A stretch of DNA of 64,000 nucleotides from Wenzhouxiangella marina (GCF_001187785.1 NZ_CP012154.1:3528501-3592500); one strand, 5' to 3'. Numbered from the stretch's first letter, positions 26,466-36,193 are shown. The notes: a model not told the origin generated them from the sequence alone. A program made the numbers and translations.

Positions 26466-26598
26466 CTTCGCGAATTCAGTGATCGACTGCACAGTTTCGA
26501 AAACCAGGTCGAACCTATTGGCCGCGGCGGGGTCGGTGTAGGTGCCTTCGGGCACGCAGCGCCAGGGCGCCGGCCAACCCACAAGAATCGACTGTTTC

Positions 26599-28683
26599 AT
26601 GCGACACGCGTCTTCCATCGTCACCGGCCTGCTGTGCCTGCTCTGCCTCGGAACCGTCCCGGCGGCTCGGGCCCAGCATCCTTTCGAAATCGACGCGCCC
26701 CTCCCCGAGTGCACCGGCAACGCCTGCGAGACGAGCTACGAAGCACGCTTCTTCGACCCCTATGCCCCGGTCACGGCGCTGGACATGGTCAACAATCTGC
26801 CCGGCTTCAACCTCGACAATGGCAACAGCGGCGCGCGGGGCTTCGGTGGCGCCGCGGGCAACATCCTCATCAACGGCGAGCGCGTGTCGGCCAAGAGCGA
26901 ATCACCCTCGGAACTGCTGTCGAAGATCCCGGCGGCGGACGTGGAGCGCATCATCGTGCTGCGCGGACAGACGGGCGGCTCGGACCTTCGCGGCCAGAGC
27001 GTGATCGCGGATGTGATCCGACGCGATGGCGGGGCGACCGGCGCCTGGTCCCTGAGCGCCGCCACGCCGCATCCCGATCTGGGCCTGCTGCCCTCGGGCT
27101 CGGTCAGCTATTCCGACCGCCTCGGCGGACTGCGCTATACGCTGGGCGCCAGCGCGAGCCGTCGCCGCTCGATTCTCGATGCCGCCGAACCGGTGCTGGA
27201 TGCCTCGGGCGCGATCCTCGAGCAACGCGACGAGCAGTACCGCGAGACCGACGATGACTTCGGCCTGACCGCCAACGCCACCTATGATGGCCGCAGCACT
27301 CGCTATGGCGTCAATGTTCAATACGAACAGAAGGACGAACAGGGCGGCGAGACCTCCCTGCGCCAGCCCCTCGATCAGGACGCATTCCTGTTGCTGCAGC
27401 GCAACGACAACCAGGACGAGTCCATGGAAGTCGGCGTCGACGCGGAGCGCGGTTTCGGCGACGACTTCAACGCCAAGCTCATCGCCCTGTATCGGCGCGA
27501 CGACAAGCAGCGCCGCAGCGACATCGACCGGGGCGAGCCGGAACAGCCCGGTGAGCGCATCATCACGACCGCCACCGACCAGCTCGAAACCGAGCGGATT
27601 CTCAGACTCGAACTGGACTACTCGGGTTTCGCCGAGCAGCTGTTCGAAGCTTCGATCGAGCTGGCGCAGAACGCCCTGGACAGCGACTTCGAACTGCAGC
27701 GACTCGGCGAGAGCGGCCTGGAACCCGTGGACGTGCCCGGCGCCCGCACACGGGTGGAAGAGGAACGGCTGGACTTCTCGATCGCCAGTTCCTTTTCCGT
27801 CGGCGATGTCTCGGTCGATGCGGAGCTGGCCGCTGAAGCCTCGGAGATCCAACAGACCGGCGGCTTCTCGGAGAAGCGGTCCTTCTTCTTCTGGAAGCCC
27901 AGCCTGACCGTGAGCTATCCACCGAGCGAGAGCACGGTGCTGCGCGGCCGCCTGCTGCGCCAGGTCAGCCAGCTGAATTTCTCCGACTTCGTCAGCGCCG
28001 CCGACCTGGGCGATGACGAACTGTCACTGGGCAACCCGAACCTCGGGCCGGCAAGAACCTGGACGATGGACCTGAGCGTCGAGCATCGCTTCAACCGCAT
28101 CGGCCTGATCAGCCTGACCGCCTTCCACGACTGGATCGACGATGTCCAGGATGTGCTGCCGCTCCGGGACGGATTGGAGGTCCCGGGCAATATCGGCAAC
28201 GGCCATCGTTATGGCATTCGGGGTGAAGCCACCTTTCCCCTGCAGGCCCTGGGCATCACCGGCGGACGCCTGGACGTGAACGGTCGATGGCAGGCCTCCG
28301 GCGTCAAGGACCCACTGACCCGACGGACCCGCGAACTGTCGGGCGAGCGCGGCTGGACCGGGCGCCTGGAGTTCCGCCAGGACCTGCCCCGCAACAAGCT
28401 TGGCTGGGGCATGAACATCGGCCTGTACGGCGGCTACACGCGCTACGGCCTCGACGAGATCGATCGCTTCGAGAGCGTCTGGGACTTCGAGACCTACGTC
28501 GAATCCCGCGCCTTCGACAATCTGCGCATCCGCCTGGGCGTCAACGACCTGTTCCGGGAAACCACCGATCGCGACCGGCAGGTCTTCGACGGCCCCCGCG
28601 ATTCCGCTCCCCTGGCCTTCCGCGAGCTGCGCGATCGCACCAGAAACCGTCAGTTCACCCTGCAGGTGCGGGGCGTCTTCTGA
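26599..28683 (+). CDS. TonB-dependent receptor-like outer-membrane protein
   Basis: 694 residues. Signal peptide MRHASSIVTGLLCLLCLGTVPAARA, then a plug domain (ALDMVNNLPGFNLDNGNS, GARGFGGAAGNILINGERVS, LLSKIPAADVERIIVLRG) and a long beta barrel ending RQFTLQVRGVF with terminal Phe. The mature N-terminus has a short Cys-bearing segment (PECTGNACETSY). Barrel strands with alternating aromatic residues continue through FRQDLPRNKLGWG. No TonB box is obvious and no transport partner is adjacent; ligand unknown. The start is the ATG before the signal peptide; the frame continues 19 codons upstream into repeat sequence. Confidence 0.85.
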   Translation: MRHASSIVTGLLCLLCLGTVPAARAQHPFEIDAPLPECTGNACETSYEARFFDPYAPVTALDMVNNLPGFNLDNGNSGARGFGGAAGNILINGERVSAKSESPSELLSKIPAADVERIIVLRGQTGGSDLRGQSVIADVIRRDGGATGAWSLSAATPHPDLGLLPSGSVSYSDRLGGLRYTLGASASRRRSILDAAEPVLDASGAILEQRDEQYRETDDDFGLTANATYDGRSTRYGVNVQYEQKDEQGGETSLRQPLDQDAFLLLQRNDNQDESMEVGVDAERGFGDDFNAKLIALYRRDDKQRRSDIDRGEPEQPGERIITTATDQLETERILRLELDYSGFAEQLFEASIELAQNALDSDFELQRLGESGLEPVDVPGARTRVEEERLDFSIASSFSVGDVSVDAELAAEASEIQQTGGFSEKRSFFFWKPSLTVSYPPSESTVLRGRLLRQVSQLNFSDFVSAADLGDDELSLGNPNLGPARTWTMDLSVEHRFNRIGLISLTAFHDWIDDVQDVLPLRDGLEVPGNIGNGHRYGIRGEATFPLQALGITGGRLDVNGRWQASGVKDPLTRRTRELSGERGWTGRLEFRQDLPRNKLGWGMNIGLYGGYTRYGLDEIDRFESVWDFETYVESRAFDNLRIRLGVNDLFRETTDRDRQVFDGPRDSAPLAFRELRDRTRNRQFTLQVRGVF

Positions 28684-28824
28684 CGACCGCGATCGGAAGG
28701 GCCGGTTTCACCACCAAGGCACGAAGCACACGAAGAAAAGCGTTCAACGTGATGCTCAGCAAGCCATCGGGGCCCAGGTCTTTCGGCACAGGCGGGCCGA
28801 CGCTCAGCGTGCGATAGTCGGCCC

Positions 28825-29019
28825 ATGAACCAGAGCATTCAAATTCACAATCTGCCAGAGACCGTCCTGGCGACGCTGGAGGCCCGTGCAATCCGACGAG
28901 GGCAGTCCCTGCAGGAGTACCTGCACCAGGCCCTCGTCCAGCTGGCCCGAATGCCAACGCTGAACGAGCAGGAAGCAATCCGGGACACGCCGATCGAACT
29001 CGACCAGCCGCAGGGCTGA
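28825..29019 (+). CDS. Small ribbon-helix-helix protein, orphan FitA/VapB-type antitoxin candidate
   Basis: 64 residues: beta strand SIQIHNLPETVLATLEARA, then helices RRGQSLQEYLHQALVQLA, as in the Arc/CopG fold of FitA-type antitoxins (short strand for DNA contact, two helices for dimerisation, acidic C-terminal tail). Antitoxins of this kind are normally followed by a PIN-domain toxin overlapping by a few bases. Here the stop is followed within 40 bp by the REP-like repeat and no toxin frame is present on either strand, so it is either an orphan regulator or the remnant of a toxin-antitoxin pair. Confidence 0.7.
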   Translation: MNQSIQIHNLPETVLATLEARAIRRGQSLQEYLHQALVQLARMPTLNEQEAIRDTPIELDQPQG

Positions 29020-29039
29020 ATCGGACCCCACCGCACGCA

Positions 29040-29560
29040 AACGACCGCGAACACCGTAGGTCGGGCCCACGCGCCCGACGGTCCATGCCCCAGCCATCTC
29101 CATCAAGTCGACTGCGAGATCCCGCAAACCCCACCGAGAATCCGACACACGGATACCGCCACAATCAACCGAAACCGATCGAAGCCCCCGCTCGATTCGA
29201 CGATCAGCACCGCGTTTGCATCGCGCCCATCGTGATCGGAAACCATCGGCCGTCGGGTGGCCAGTGATGCCTGCGAAATGCGTGTGTCGGGTATTCCGCG
29301 AAGGCTGCGAGATACCGCCGTCGGGTTGGCGGAGATGTCGGATGCATGGACCGTCGGGAGCGTAGCCCGGAGGCAAGGTGCGGTTTGCCGCAGGCAAGAA
29401 GCGCCTTGATGCAGGGCGGCCACGCGTGTGGCCCCGACCTACGGTCGCCTCGATACCGAACGGGCGCAACCCGGATTGCCGGATGCCATTGCCAACCCCA
29501 TGATCGACCTTGCCGGAACGGAGCCCTGCGTAGGTCGGGGCCACGACCCCGACGACCGGA
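29040..29560. repeat. Dispersed REP-like repeat cluster B
   Basis: The interval 29020-29599 contains one long repeat copy and no gene. It starts with a palindromic unit GTCGGGC-ccacgc-GCCCGAC (29060) followed by CCATGCCCCAGCCATCTCCA, then the long central part, then a 80-bp insert (from 29355) reading GTAGCCCGGAGGCAAGGTG, and ends with GTAGGTCGGGGCCACGACC near 29530. The insert is in direct orientation with the one at 34370 and inverted relative to the one in cluster A. Confidence 0.85.
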
Positions 29561-29599
29561 GAACTCAGTGATCTCCAGCCGTCAGGCTCCTGGCACCAG

Positions 29600-30973
29600 C
29601 TACTCGACCGGCTTGACCTGGTCGCGCAGCTGGTTGAAGTAGTCCATCTTCTCCTTCGCCATCACGCCGCCGAGCAGCACCAGGGCGATCAGGTTCGGTG
29701 CGGCCATCAGGCCATTGAAGGTGTCGGCGACGTCCCAGACCAGCTCAAGCGCTCCGACCGCACCGAGAAAGACGAACACCAGGAAGATCAGGCGGTAGGG
29801 CACGACCACCTTGCGACCGAACAGGTACTCCCAGCTCTTCTCGCCGTAGAAGTTCCAGGTCAGCATGGTCGTGTAGGCAAAGAAGGCGATGGCGACGATG
29901 ATGACGTAACCGCCCGGCCCCGGCAGACCCGTGGAGAAGGCGGCGCTGGTCAGATCCGCGCCGTTCAAGCCCGTGTCCACCACCCCGGTCACCAGGATCA
30001 CGAGCGCGGTCATGGTGCACACGACCAGGGTGTCGATGAACACTTCCCACACGCCCCAGAAGCCCTGACGAAAGGGGATATTGCGCGCCTGGGCGTGAAC
30101 GATCGAGGCCGAGCCCAGGCCGGCTTCGTTGGAGAAGATGCCGCGGGCGATACCGTAGCGGATCGCCATGGCGACGCTGGCCCCGGCAAAGCCGCCGACC
30201 GCCGGTGCCGGGCTGAAGGCACTGCTGACGATCAGCTTCAGGGCGCCGGGGATTTCCGTGTAGTTCATCGCCAGGATGACCAGGGCGCCGATCAGATAGG
30301 CCACGGCCATGATCGGCACGACCTTCTCGGCGGTCACGGCGATGCGGCTGATGCCACCCAGGGTCACGACCCCGACCAGCACCACCAGGGCGAAACCCGT
30401 CACCCAGGGCGGCAGGCCGAAGCCCGTTTCCAGCGCCTGCGCCATGGTGTTGGACTGGACCATGTTGCCGATGCCGAAGGCGGCCAGGCCGGCCAGGAAG
30501 GCGTAGATCACGGCCAGCCACTTCCAGTTCGGCCCAAGGCCTTTCTCGATGTAGTAGAACACCCCGCCGGAGACGTGGCCATCGGCGTCGACGTGGCGGT
30601 ACTTCATGCCGAGGGTGGCCTCGGCCATCTTGGTCGCCATGCCGACCAGGGCCACCATCCACATCCAGAAGATCGCGCCGGGCCCGCCGACGGCGATGGC
30701 CGTCGCGACACCGGCGATGTTACCCACGCCGATCGTCGCCGCCATCGCCGAGGTCACCGCCTGGAAGGGGCTGATCGCGCCGTCATCGGTGTCGATCTCC
30801 CTCGAGAACAGGCGGCCGAAGCTGTGTTTCCAGGCGTGACCGAGGTGTCGGAACTGGAAGAAGCCCAGGCGGATCGTCAGGTAAATGCCGGTACCGACCA
30901 GCAGGACCATGAAGGTAGGCCCCCAGACGATGCCGTTGACGAAGCTGTTGGCGGCGGTGATGAGTTCTAGCAT
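29600..30973 (-). CDS. Alanine or glycine:cation symporter (AGCS family)
   Basis: 457 residues with about ten to eleven membrane segments. Family signatures: SPFQAVTSAMAATIGVGNIAG near 67-87, GPGAIFWMWMVALVGMATKM, IARGIFSNEAGLGSASIVHA near 275-295, and AYTTMLTWNFYGEKSWEYLFG near 365-385. The family imports small neutral amino acids with Na+ or H+. Divergent from the GSDH-like gene. It fits a proteolytic lifestyle, taking up amino acids released by the secreted proteases encoded around it (inference). Confidence 0.93.
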   Translation of the reverse strand: MLELITAANSFVNGIVWGPTFMVLLVGTGIYLTIRLGFFQFRHLGHAWKHSFGRLFSREIDTDDGAISPFQAVTSAMAATIGVGNIAGVATAIAVGGPGAIFWMWMVALVGMATKMAEATLGMKYRHVDADGHVSGGVFYYIEKGLGPNWKWLAVIYAFLAGLAAFGIGNMVQSNTMAQALETGFGLPPWVTGFALVVLVGVVTLGGISRIAVTAEKVVPIMAVAYLIGALVILAMNYTEIPGALKLIVSSAFSPAPAVGGFAGASVAMAIRYGIARGIFSNEAGLGSASIVHAQARNIPFRQGFWGVWEVFIDTLVVCTMTALVILVTGVVDTGLNGADLTSAAFSTGLPGPGGYVIIVAIAFFAYTTMLTWNFYGEKSWEYLFGRKVVVPYRLIFLVFVFLGAVGALELVWDVADTFNGLMAAPNLIALVLLGGVMAKEKMDYFNQLRDQVKPVE

Positions 30974-31118
30974 GGCGAATCCCTCGACAGTCCCGGCTCG
31001 ACCGCCCGTCCCGGCGGCCCCTTGAAAATCCGCTCAAGGTTAGCGCATCTGGCCGGCCCTGTCGCCTTGGGGTACCATACGGCCGGCAAGGGGGCCGAAC
31101 CGACACAGAGCACCCGAT

Positions 31119-32432
31119 ATGAGTCCGAAACAGCTGATCGCCCTTCTCGCCCTGAGCCTGCCCGCCCTGGGTCTCGCCCAGATTCCCGGCGACATCACCC
31201 TTGACACCGCTTTCGGCGGCGCCAGCTTCCCCGGCCCCGTGGCCATTCGTCACGCTGGCGACGGCAGCGACCGCAAATTCGTGGTGCAGCTCAACGGACA
31301 GATCCGGATCGTCGATGCCAGCGACAACGTGCTCGCCACGCCTTTTCTCAATGTCGACTCGCTGACCTTCACCAATGGGGAACGCGGGCTTCTGGGACTG
31401 GCCTTTCATCCGAACTACGCCAGCAATGGCCTGATCTACATCAACCATTCGGCCGACAACATCGCCGGCGTGCCCGATGGCGACACGGTGATCGCCGAGT
31501 ACCAGGTCTCGGCGGGCGATCCGAACGTGATCGACCCGGCCTCGCGACGGCAGATTCTGGTCGTGGCCCAGGACTTCAGCAACCACAATGGCGGCGACCT
31601 CCACTTCGGGCCCGACGGCTACCTCTACATCGGCATGGGTGACGGCGGTAGCGGCAACGACCCCTGCAACCGCGGCCAGACTCTCGATCCCGCAACCACA
31701 CCCCCTGCGGGCCCTGGCTGTCGCACTGGAGAAAACCCGTGGCTGCTCGGCAAGATGATCCGCATCGACGTCGACAACACCACGCCGGCCGGCGCCAACA
31801 ACCTCTGCGCGGCCAATCCCGATGGCTCGGCCGAGTACGCCATCCCAGCCGACAACCCCTTCGTCGGCCAGGCCAATCGCTGCGGCGAAGTCTGGAGCTA
31901 CGGCCTGCGCAACCCCTTCCGATTCAGCTTCGACCGCGACACCGGTGATATGTGGATCGCCGACGTGGGCCAGAACAACTGGGAAGAAGTCGACTTCGAA
32001 CCCGCGGGAACCCCGGGCGGTCGGAACTACGGCTGGAAGATCTGCGAGGGCACCTACGTGCGCGGCAGCCAGTCCACCACCTGCACCCTGCCCGGCCACA
32101 CCCCGCCCGTGCTGGAGTACAACCACAACGCCGGCGAATGCTCGATCACCGGTGGCTACCGGTACCGTGGCCCCGTGACCTCGATGCAGGGCTATTACGT
32201 CTACGCCGATTTCTGCTCCAGCCGCGTCTGGTTCGCTAGCGAAACCGGCCCGGGCACCTTTACCAGCGAGTTGTTCGGTCAGGCCTTCTCCAACCCGATC
32301 GGCTTCGGCGAGGATGAAGCGGGCAACCTCTACGTCGGCGTCAGCAGCACGGGTCAGATTCTCGTCTTCAACGGCGACACGCCCCCGGGCGACCCGATCT
32401 TCCAGGATCGCTTCGAGGATGGCGCGCCGTAA
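31119..32432 (+). CDS. Secreted GSDH-like six-bladed propeller (sorbosone/glucose dehydrogenase family) with DRFE tail
   Basis: 437 residues. Signal peptide MSPKQLIALLALSLPALGLA, then propeller motifs of PQQ-type sugar dehydrogenases and HHIP-like proteins: GERGLLGLAFHPNYASNGLI, DFSNHNGGDLHFGPDGYLYI, MGDGGSGNDPCN, VWSYGLRNPFRFSFDRDTGD, WIADVGQNNWEEVDF, YNHNAGECSITGGYRYRG. The active-site His of soluble glucose dehydrogenase may be the one in SNHNGGDLHFG. Eight cysteines are placed for disulfides. The C-terminus DPIFQDRFEDGAP is the shared tail. Oxidative activity on sugars is possible but not proven by the family alone. Confidence 0.85.
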   Translation: MSPKQLIALLALSLPALGLAQIPGDITLDTAFGGASFPGPVAIRHAGDGSDRKFVVQLNGQIRIVDASDNVLATPFLNVDSLTFTNGERGLLGLAFHPNYASNGLIYINHSADNIAGVPDGDTVIAEYQVSAGDPNVIDPASRRQILVVAQDFSNHNGGDLHFGPDGYLYIGMGDGGSGNDPCNRGQTLDPATTPPAGPGCRTGENPWLLGKMIRIDVDNTTPAGANNLCAANPDGSAEYAIPADNPFVGQANRCGEVWSYGLRNPFRFSFDRDTGDMWIADVGQNNWEEVDFEPAGTPGGRNYGWKICEGTYVRGSQSTTCTLPGHTPPVLEYNHNAGECSITGGYRYRGPVTSMQGYYVYADFCSSRVWFASETGPGTFTSELFGQAFSNPIGFGEDEAGNLYVGVSSTGQILVFNGDTPPGDPIFQDRFEDGAP

Positions 32433-32457
32433 GCCCCCCTGAATATCGAGGAGACCT

Positions 32458-32486
32458 AAAAGGCCGGGGTTCGCTCCGGCCTTTTC
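32458..32486 (+). terminator. Rho-independent terminator of the GSDH-like gene
   Basis: Stem AAAAGGCCGG / CCGGCCTTTT with an 8-nt loop, 25 nt after the stop codon. The symmetrical A/T flanks make it usable in both directions. Confidence 0.9.
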
Positions 32487-32539
32487 TCATCTGGTCATTT
32501 GAATTGATTCAGACCGGTGGGACTGGCGTCGCATTGCCG

Positions 32540-34480
32540 GCAATGGCCGCAACAGGCGTGCATCGGATTCTACGGGGGTTCTGGAACATTGAGCCGTCGG
32601 GTTGGTGGAGATGGCTGGGGCATCGATCGGTCAGCGCCTGCCCAACGATGCCTGCGATATGCGTGCGTCGGGTTCTTCGCGAAGGCTGCAAGATTGCGCC
32701 GTCGGATTGACGGGGATGCCGGATACATGGACCGTCGGCCGCGTGGGGCCGACCTACGGTCGCCTCGATGCCGAACGGAGGCAACCCGGATTGCCGGATG
32801 CCAATGCCAACCCCATGATCGACCTTGCCGGAACGGAGCCCTGCGTAGGTCGGGGCCACGACCCCGACGGTCCATGCCCCAGCCGTCTCCATCAACCCGA
32901 CTACGAGATGCCACAAACCCCACCGAAAATCCGACACACGGATTTCCCGGCCATCACATGAAACCGAACGGAGCCCCCGCTCGATTCGACGATCAATACC
33001 GCGTATTCATCTGGCGCAGCGTGTTGGGACACGATCGGCATCAGGTTGGCCGGCGATGCCTGCGATATGCGTGCGTCGGGTTCTTCGCGAAGGCTGCAAG
33101 ATTGCGCCGTCGGGTTGACGGAGATGTCGGATGCATGGACCGTCGGCCGCGTGGGGCCGACCTACGGTCGCCTCGATACCGAACGGAGGCAACCCGGATT
33201 GCCGGATGCCATTGCCAACCCCATGATCGACCTTGCCGGAACGGGGCCCTGCGTAGGTCGGGGCCACGACCCCGACGGTCCATGCCCCAGCCATCTCCAT
33301 CAACCCGACTACGAGATGCCGCAAACTCCACCGAGAATCCGACACACGGATTTCCCGGCCATCACATGAAACCGAACGGAGCCCCCGCTCGATTCGACGA
33401 TCAATACCGCGTATTCATCTGGCGCAGCGTGTTGGGACACGATCGGCATCAGGTTGGCCGGCGATGCCTGCGATATGCGTGCGTCGGGTTCTTCGCGAAG
33501 GCTGCAAGATTGCGCCGTCGGATTGACGGGGATGCCGGATACATGGACCGTCGGCCGCGTGGGGCCGACCTACGGTCGCCTCGATGCCGAACGGAGGCAA
33601 CCCGGATTGCCGGATGCCATTGCCAACCCCATGATCGACCTTGCCGGAACGGGGCCCTGCGTAGGTCGGGGCCACGACCCCGACGGTCCATGCCCCAGCC
33701 ATCTCCATCAACCCGACTACGAGATGCCGCAAACTCCACCGAAAATCCGACACACGGATTTCCCGGCCATCACATGAAACCGAACGGAGCCCCCGCTCGA
33801 TTCGACGATCAATACCGCGTATTCATCTGGCGCAGCGTGTTGGGACACGATCGGCATCAGGTTGGCCGGCGATGCCTGCGATATGCGTGCGTCGGGTTCT
33901 TCGCGAAGGCTGCAAGATTGCGCCGTCGGATTGACGGGGATGCCGGATACATGGACCGTCGGCCGCGTGGGGCCGACCTACGGTCGCCTCGATGCCGAAC
34001 GGAGGCAACCCGGATTGCCGGATGCCATTGCCAACCCCATGATCGACCTTGCCGGAACGGGGCCCTGCGTAGGTCGGGGCCACGACCCCGACGGTCCATG
34101 CCCCAGCCGTCTCCATCAACCCGACGGCGAGATGCCGCAAACTCCACCGAGAATCCGACACACGGATATCGGCACCAACATCCGAAACCGATCGGAGCCC
34201 CCGCTCGAATCGACGATCAGGCCCGCGTTTGCATCAGGCCCATGGTGACCGGAAACCATCGACCTTGGAGTGGCCGGCGATGCCCGCGATATGCGTGTGT
34301 CGGGCATTCCGCGAATGCCTGCGACATACCTCCGTCGGGTTGGCGGAGATGTCGGATGTATGGACCGTCGGGAGCGTAGCCCGGAGGCAAGGTGCGGTTT
34401 GCCGCAGGCAAGAAGCGCCTTGATGCAGGGCGGCCACGCGTGTGGGCCCGACCTACGGGGGGTTCGATACATTGGGTCGA
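32540..34480. repeat. REP-like repeat cluster C with a 408-bp tandem array (about 3.8 copies)
   Basis: The 2.0-kb gap between 32487 and 34509 holds no gene. The marker ATGCCTGCGATATGCGTGCG starts at 32648, 33056, 33464 and 33872, an exact 408-bp period, and the units differ by only a few substitutions. Each unit carries two palindromic elements in opposite orientation (GTCGGCC-gcgtgg-GGCCGAC and GTCGGGG-ccacga-CCCCGAC) about 105 bp apart. Degenerate partial copies flank the array (32540-32640 and 34200-34480, the latter with the 80-bp insert). Because 408 is divisible by three, long open frames cross the array on both strands; they are artefacts. Confidence 0.95.
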
Positions 34481-34509
34481 TGTTGGTCGGGCCAGCGTCA
34501 ACCCAACAA

Positions 34510-35643
34510 TCAATCCTCGCCCATCAGCACCCGAATCTGCTCTTCCGCCGCCATTCCATCCCGATACCCGAGCGCCATCAGCTCGCGGCAGAACTCTGCC
34601 TCGAACAGCAGGAAGCCGGCCATGCGGCCGCTGCCCCAGGCGCCGATGCCGCGGAGCAGGGTCTTGACGCTGGCGGGAATGCGATGCGCGTGGCGCTGGC
34701 CGACTTCGCGCAGGTCCTGGGAGGGACGGATGTAGACCGAGTCGACGCGCCGGAGGCCCTCGGGTGGCGGGCAGTCGCCGGGCCATTGTTCGAGCATGCG
34801 ATTGGTGCGCTCGAGGCGATCCAGGTCGGCGCTCAGGTGGTCCATGAAAATGATATCGAGCAGGTAGCCGCCGATGTCGCCCAGGCCAGGGTAGGCCTGG
34901 AGTCGGGTCGGCTCCGGGTCCTGGACTTCGTCGCGCGTGCCGATGATGACCAGGCGATCCGCGCCCATCTGCAGGGCGGGACCCAACGGCGCGGTCTGAC
35001 GCAGGCCGCCATCGCCATGGAATTCATGGCCGATGCGGCGGGCCGGGAACAGCAGGGGCAAGGCCGTCGAGGCCAGCAGATGGTTGTGGTCGATGGCTGC
35101 CGGCTGACCGATGCGTCGCGGAAGCTGCCAGCCCGGCACCCGCGGATCGGCCTGAAAGAAGGTGATGGCCCGGTTGGTCGAGTAGCCCGAGGTGGTGATC
35201 ATCAGGGCCTTGAGGGCCCCGGAGGCCACGCAGGCCTCGATCGCCTCGGGGCGAAGCTCGCGCTCCAGCAACTCGGCCAGGGGCTGGTTGTCGAACAGGG
35301 ACTTCGGATTGGCCACGCCGAGACCGCCGAGGGTCATCGCCGCCAGCCAGTGCAGTCCGGTGCCCAGATTGTGCAACCAGCCGGTGCGGTAGACCTGGTC
35401 GCAGCTCAGGTGGCCCCAGAAATGCGCCAGACGTTCGGCCCCAAGGCGGAAATCGTCGGCGTAGCTGGCCATCACGCCGGCATTGATGGCGCCGGCGGAA
35501 ATGCCCGTGATGACCGGAAACGGCGTGGCCTGGTCTTCGAGAATCTCGCCGAGGGCGCGCAGCACCCCCACCTGATAGGCCCCGCGCGCCCCGCCACCGG
35601 GCAGGACCAGGGCCGGTAGGCGAGCCTGGGCGGGAGCGGACAC
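34510..35643 (-). CDS. Patatin-like phospholipase
   Basis: 377 residues. Ser-Asp dyad acyl hydrolase: oxyanion loop LPGGGARGAYQVGVLRAL near 14-31, nucleophile Ser49 in GISAG, and Asp in FHGDGGLRQTAP near 215. No signal peptide, so probably a cytoplasmic or membrane-associated lipid acyl hydrolase of the RssA/YjjU-like type. The C-terminal third (VDSVYIRPSQDLREVGQRHA, FLLFEAEFCRELMALGYRDG) is typical of the longer bacterial patatins. It follows the SPOR protein after 4 bp on the same strand, so argS, SPOR and patatin may be one transcript. Confidence 0.9.
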   Translation of the reverse strand: MSAPAQARLPALVLPGGGARGAYQVGVLRALGEILEDQATPFPVITGISAGAINAGVMASYADDFRLGAERLAHFWGHLSCDQVYRTGWLHNLGTGLHWLAAMTLGGLGVANPKSLFDNQPLAELLERELRPEAIEACVASGALKALMITTSGYSTNRAITFFQADPRVPGWQLPRRIGQPAAIDHNHLLASTALPLLFPARRIGHEFHGDGGLRQTAPLGPALQMGADRLVIIGTRDEVQDPEPTRLQAYPGLGDIGGYLLDIIFMDHLSADLDRLERTNRMLEQWPGDCPPPEGLRRVDSVYIRPSQDLREVGQRHAHRIPASVKTLLRGIGAWGSGRMAGFLLFEAEFCRELMALGYRDGMAAEEQIRVLMGED

Positions 35644-35647
35644 CGAA

Positions 35648-36193
35648 CTACTCGCCGGTCAGGACCATGGCCTCGTGGCCGTTCTCGAGCAGGCGACGAC
35701 GAGCGCCGTCGGCTTCGCGCGCGCTGTCATAGGGCCCGACCCGGACGCGGTGCCAGGTGGAGTCGTTGACGGTCACGCTCTGGATCGCCGCGTCCAGGCC
35801 CAGCAGGGTCAGACGGGCGCGCAGAGCTTCGGCATCGTCCCGGGATCGGAAGGAGCCGACCTGCAGCATGTAGGGCCCGTTGCTGCTCCCGCTGTCCTCT
35901 CGCTCACGAGCGCGCTCCTCGATTTCGCGCTGCGGCACGACGACCTCGATCTCGGGCAGCACCGTGAAGAAGTCGTACTGGCGCGAACGACCGCTGTCCT
36001 CGCTCTGGGCGATCGGCGGCTCGTCGTGGCCATCGGGCAGGCCCGGCGGCGTGTCGTCGCCCGAAGGCAGGTAGCCACCCAGCCAGGCCACGGTGGCGAG
36101 CCCCAGGCCACAGATCAGGCCGGCGCCGAAGCTCAGGAAGCCGTGGTTGCCGGAAGACTTGGCCTTGCTGCGTCGTGCCTGGCGGCGCGCCAT
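35648..36193 (-). CDS. SPOR-domain membrane protein (FtsN-like)
   Basis: 181 residues. Short basic cytoplasmic N-terminus (MARRQARRSKAKSS), one membrane segment (FLSFGAGLICGLGLATVAWL), an acidic periplasmic linker and a C-terminal SPOR domain (PYMLQVGSFRSRDDAEALRA ... WHRVRVGPYDSAREADGARR). SPOR domains bind denuded septal peptidoglycan; the arrangement downstream of argS is typical of FtsN-like genes in gammaproteobacteria. Its ATG overlaps the argS stop by one base (TAATG). Short for E. coli FtsN (319 residues) but within range for this lineage. Confidence 0.88.
   Translation of the reverse strand: MARRQARRSKAKSSGNHGFLSFGAGLICGLGLATVAWLGGYLPSGDDTPPGLPDGHDEPPIAQSEDSGRSRQYDFFTVLPEIEVVVPQREIEERAREREDSGSSNGPYMLQVGSFRSRDDAEALRARLTLLGLDAAIQSVTVNDSTWHRVRVGPYDSAREADGARRRLLENGHEAMVLTGE

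Noticed and set aside
32517-34379. 620-codon open frame across the tandem repeat
   Set aside because: Composed of a 136-codon unit repeated because 408 is divisible by three; equally open frames run on the other strand, no ribosome site and no known fold.
32540-34480. CRISPR array
   Set aside because: The period is 408 bp with conserved, not unique, intervening sequence, and there are no cas genes.
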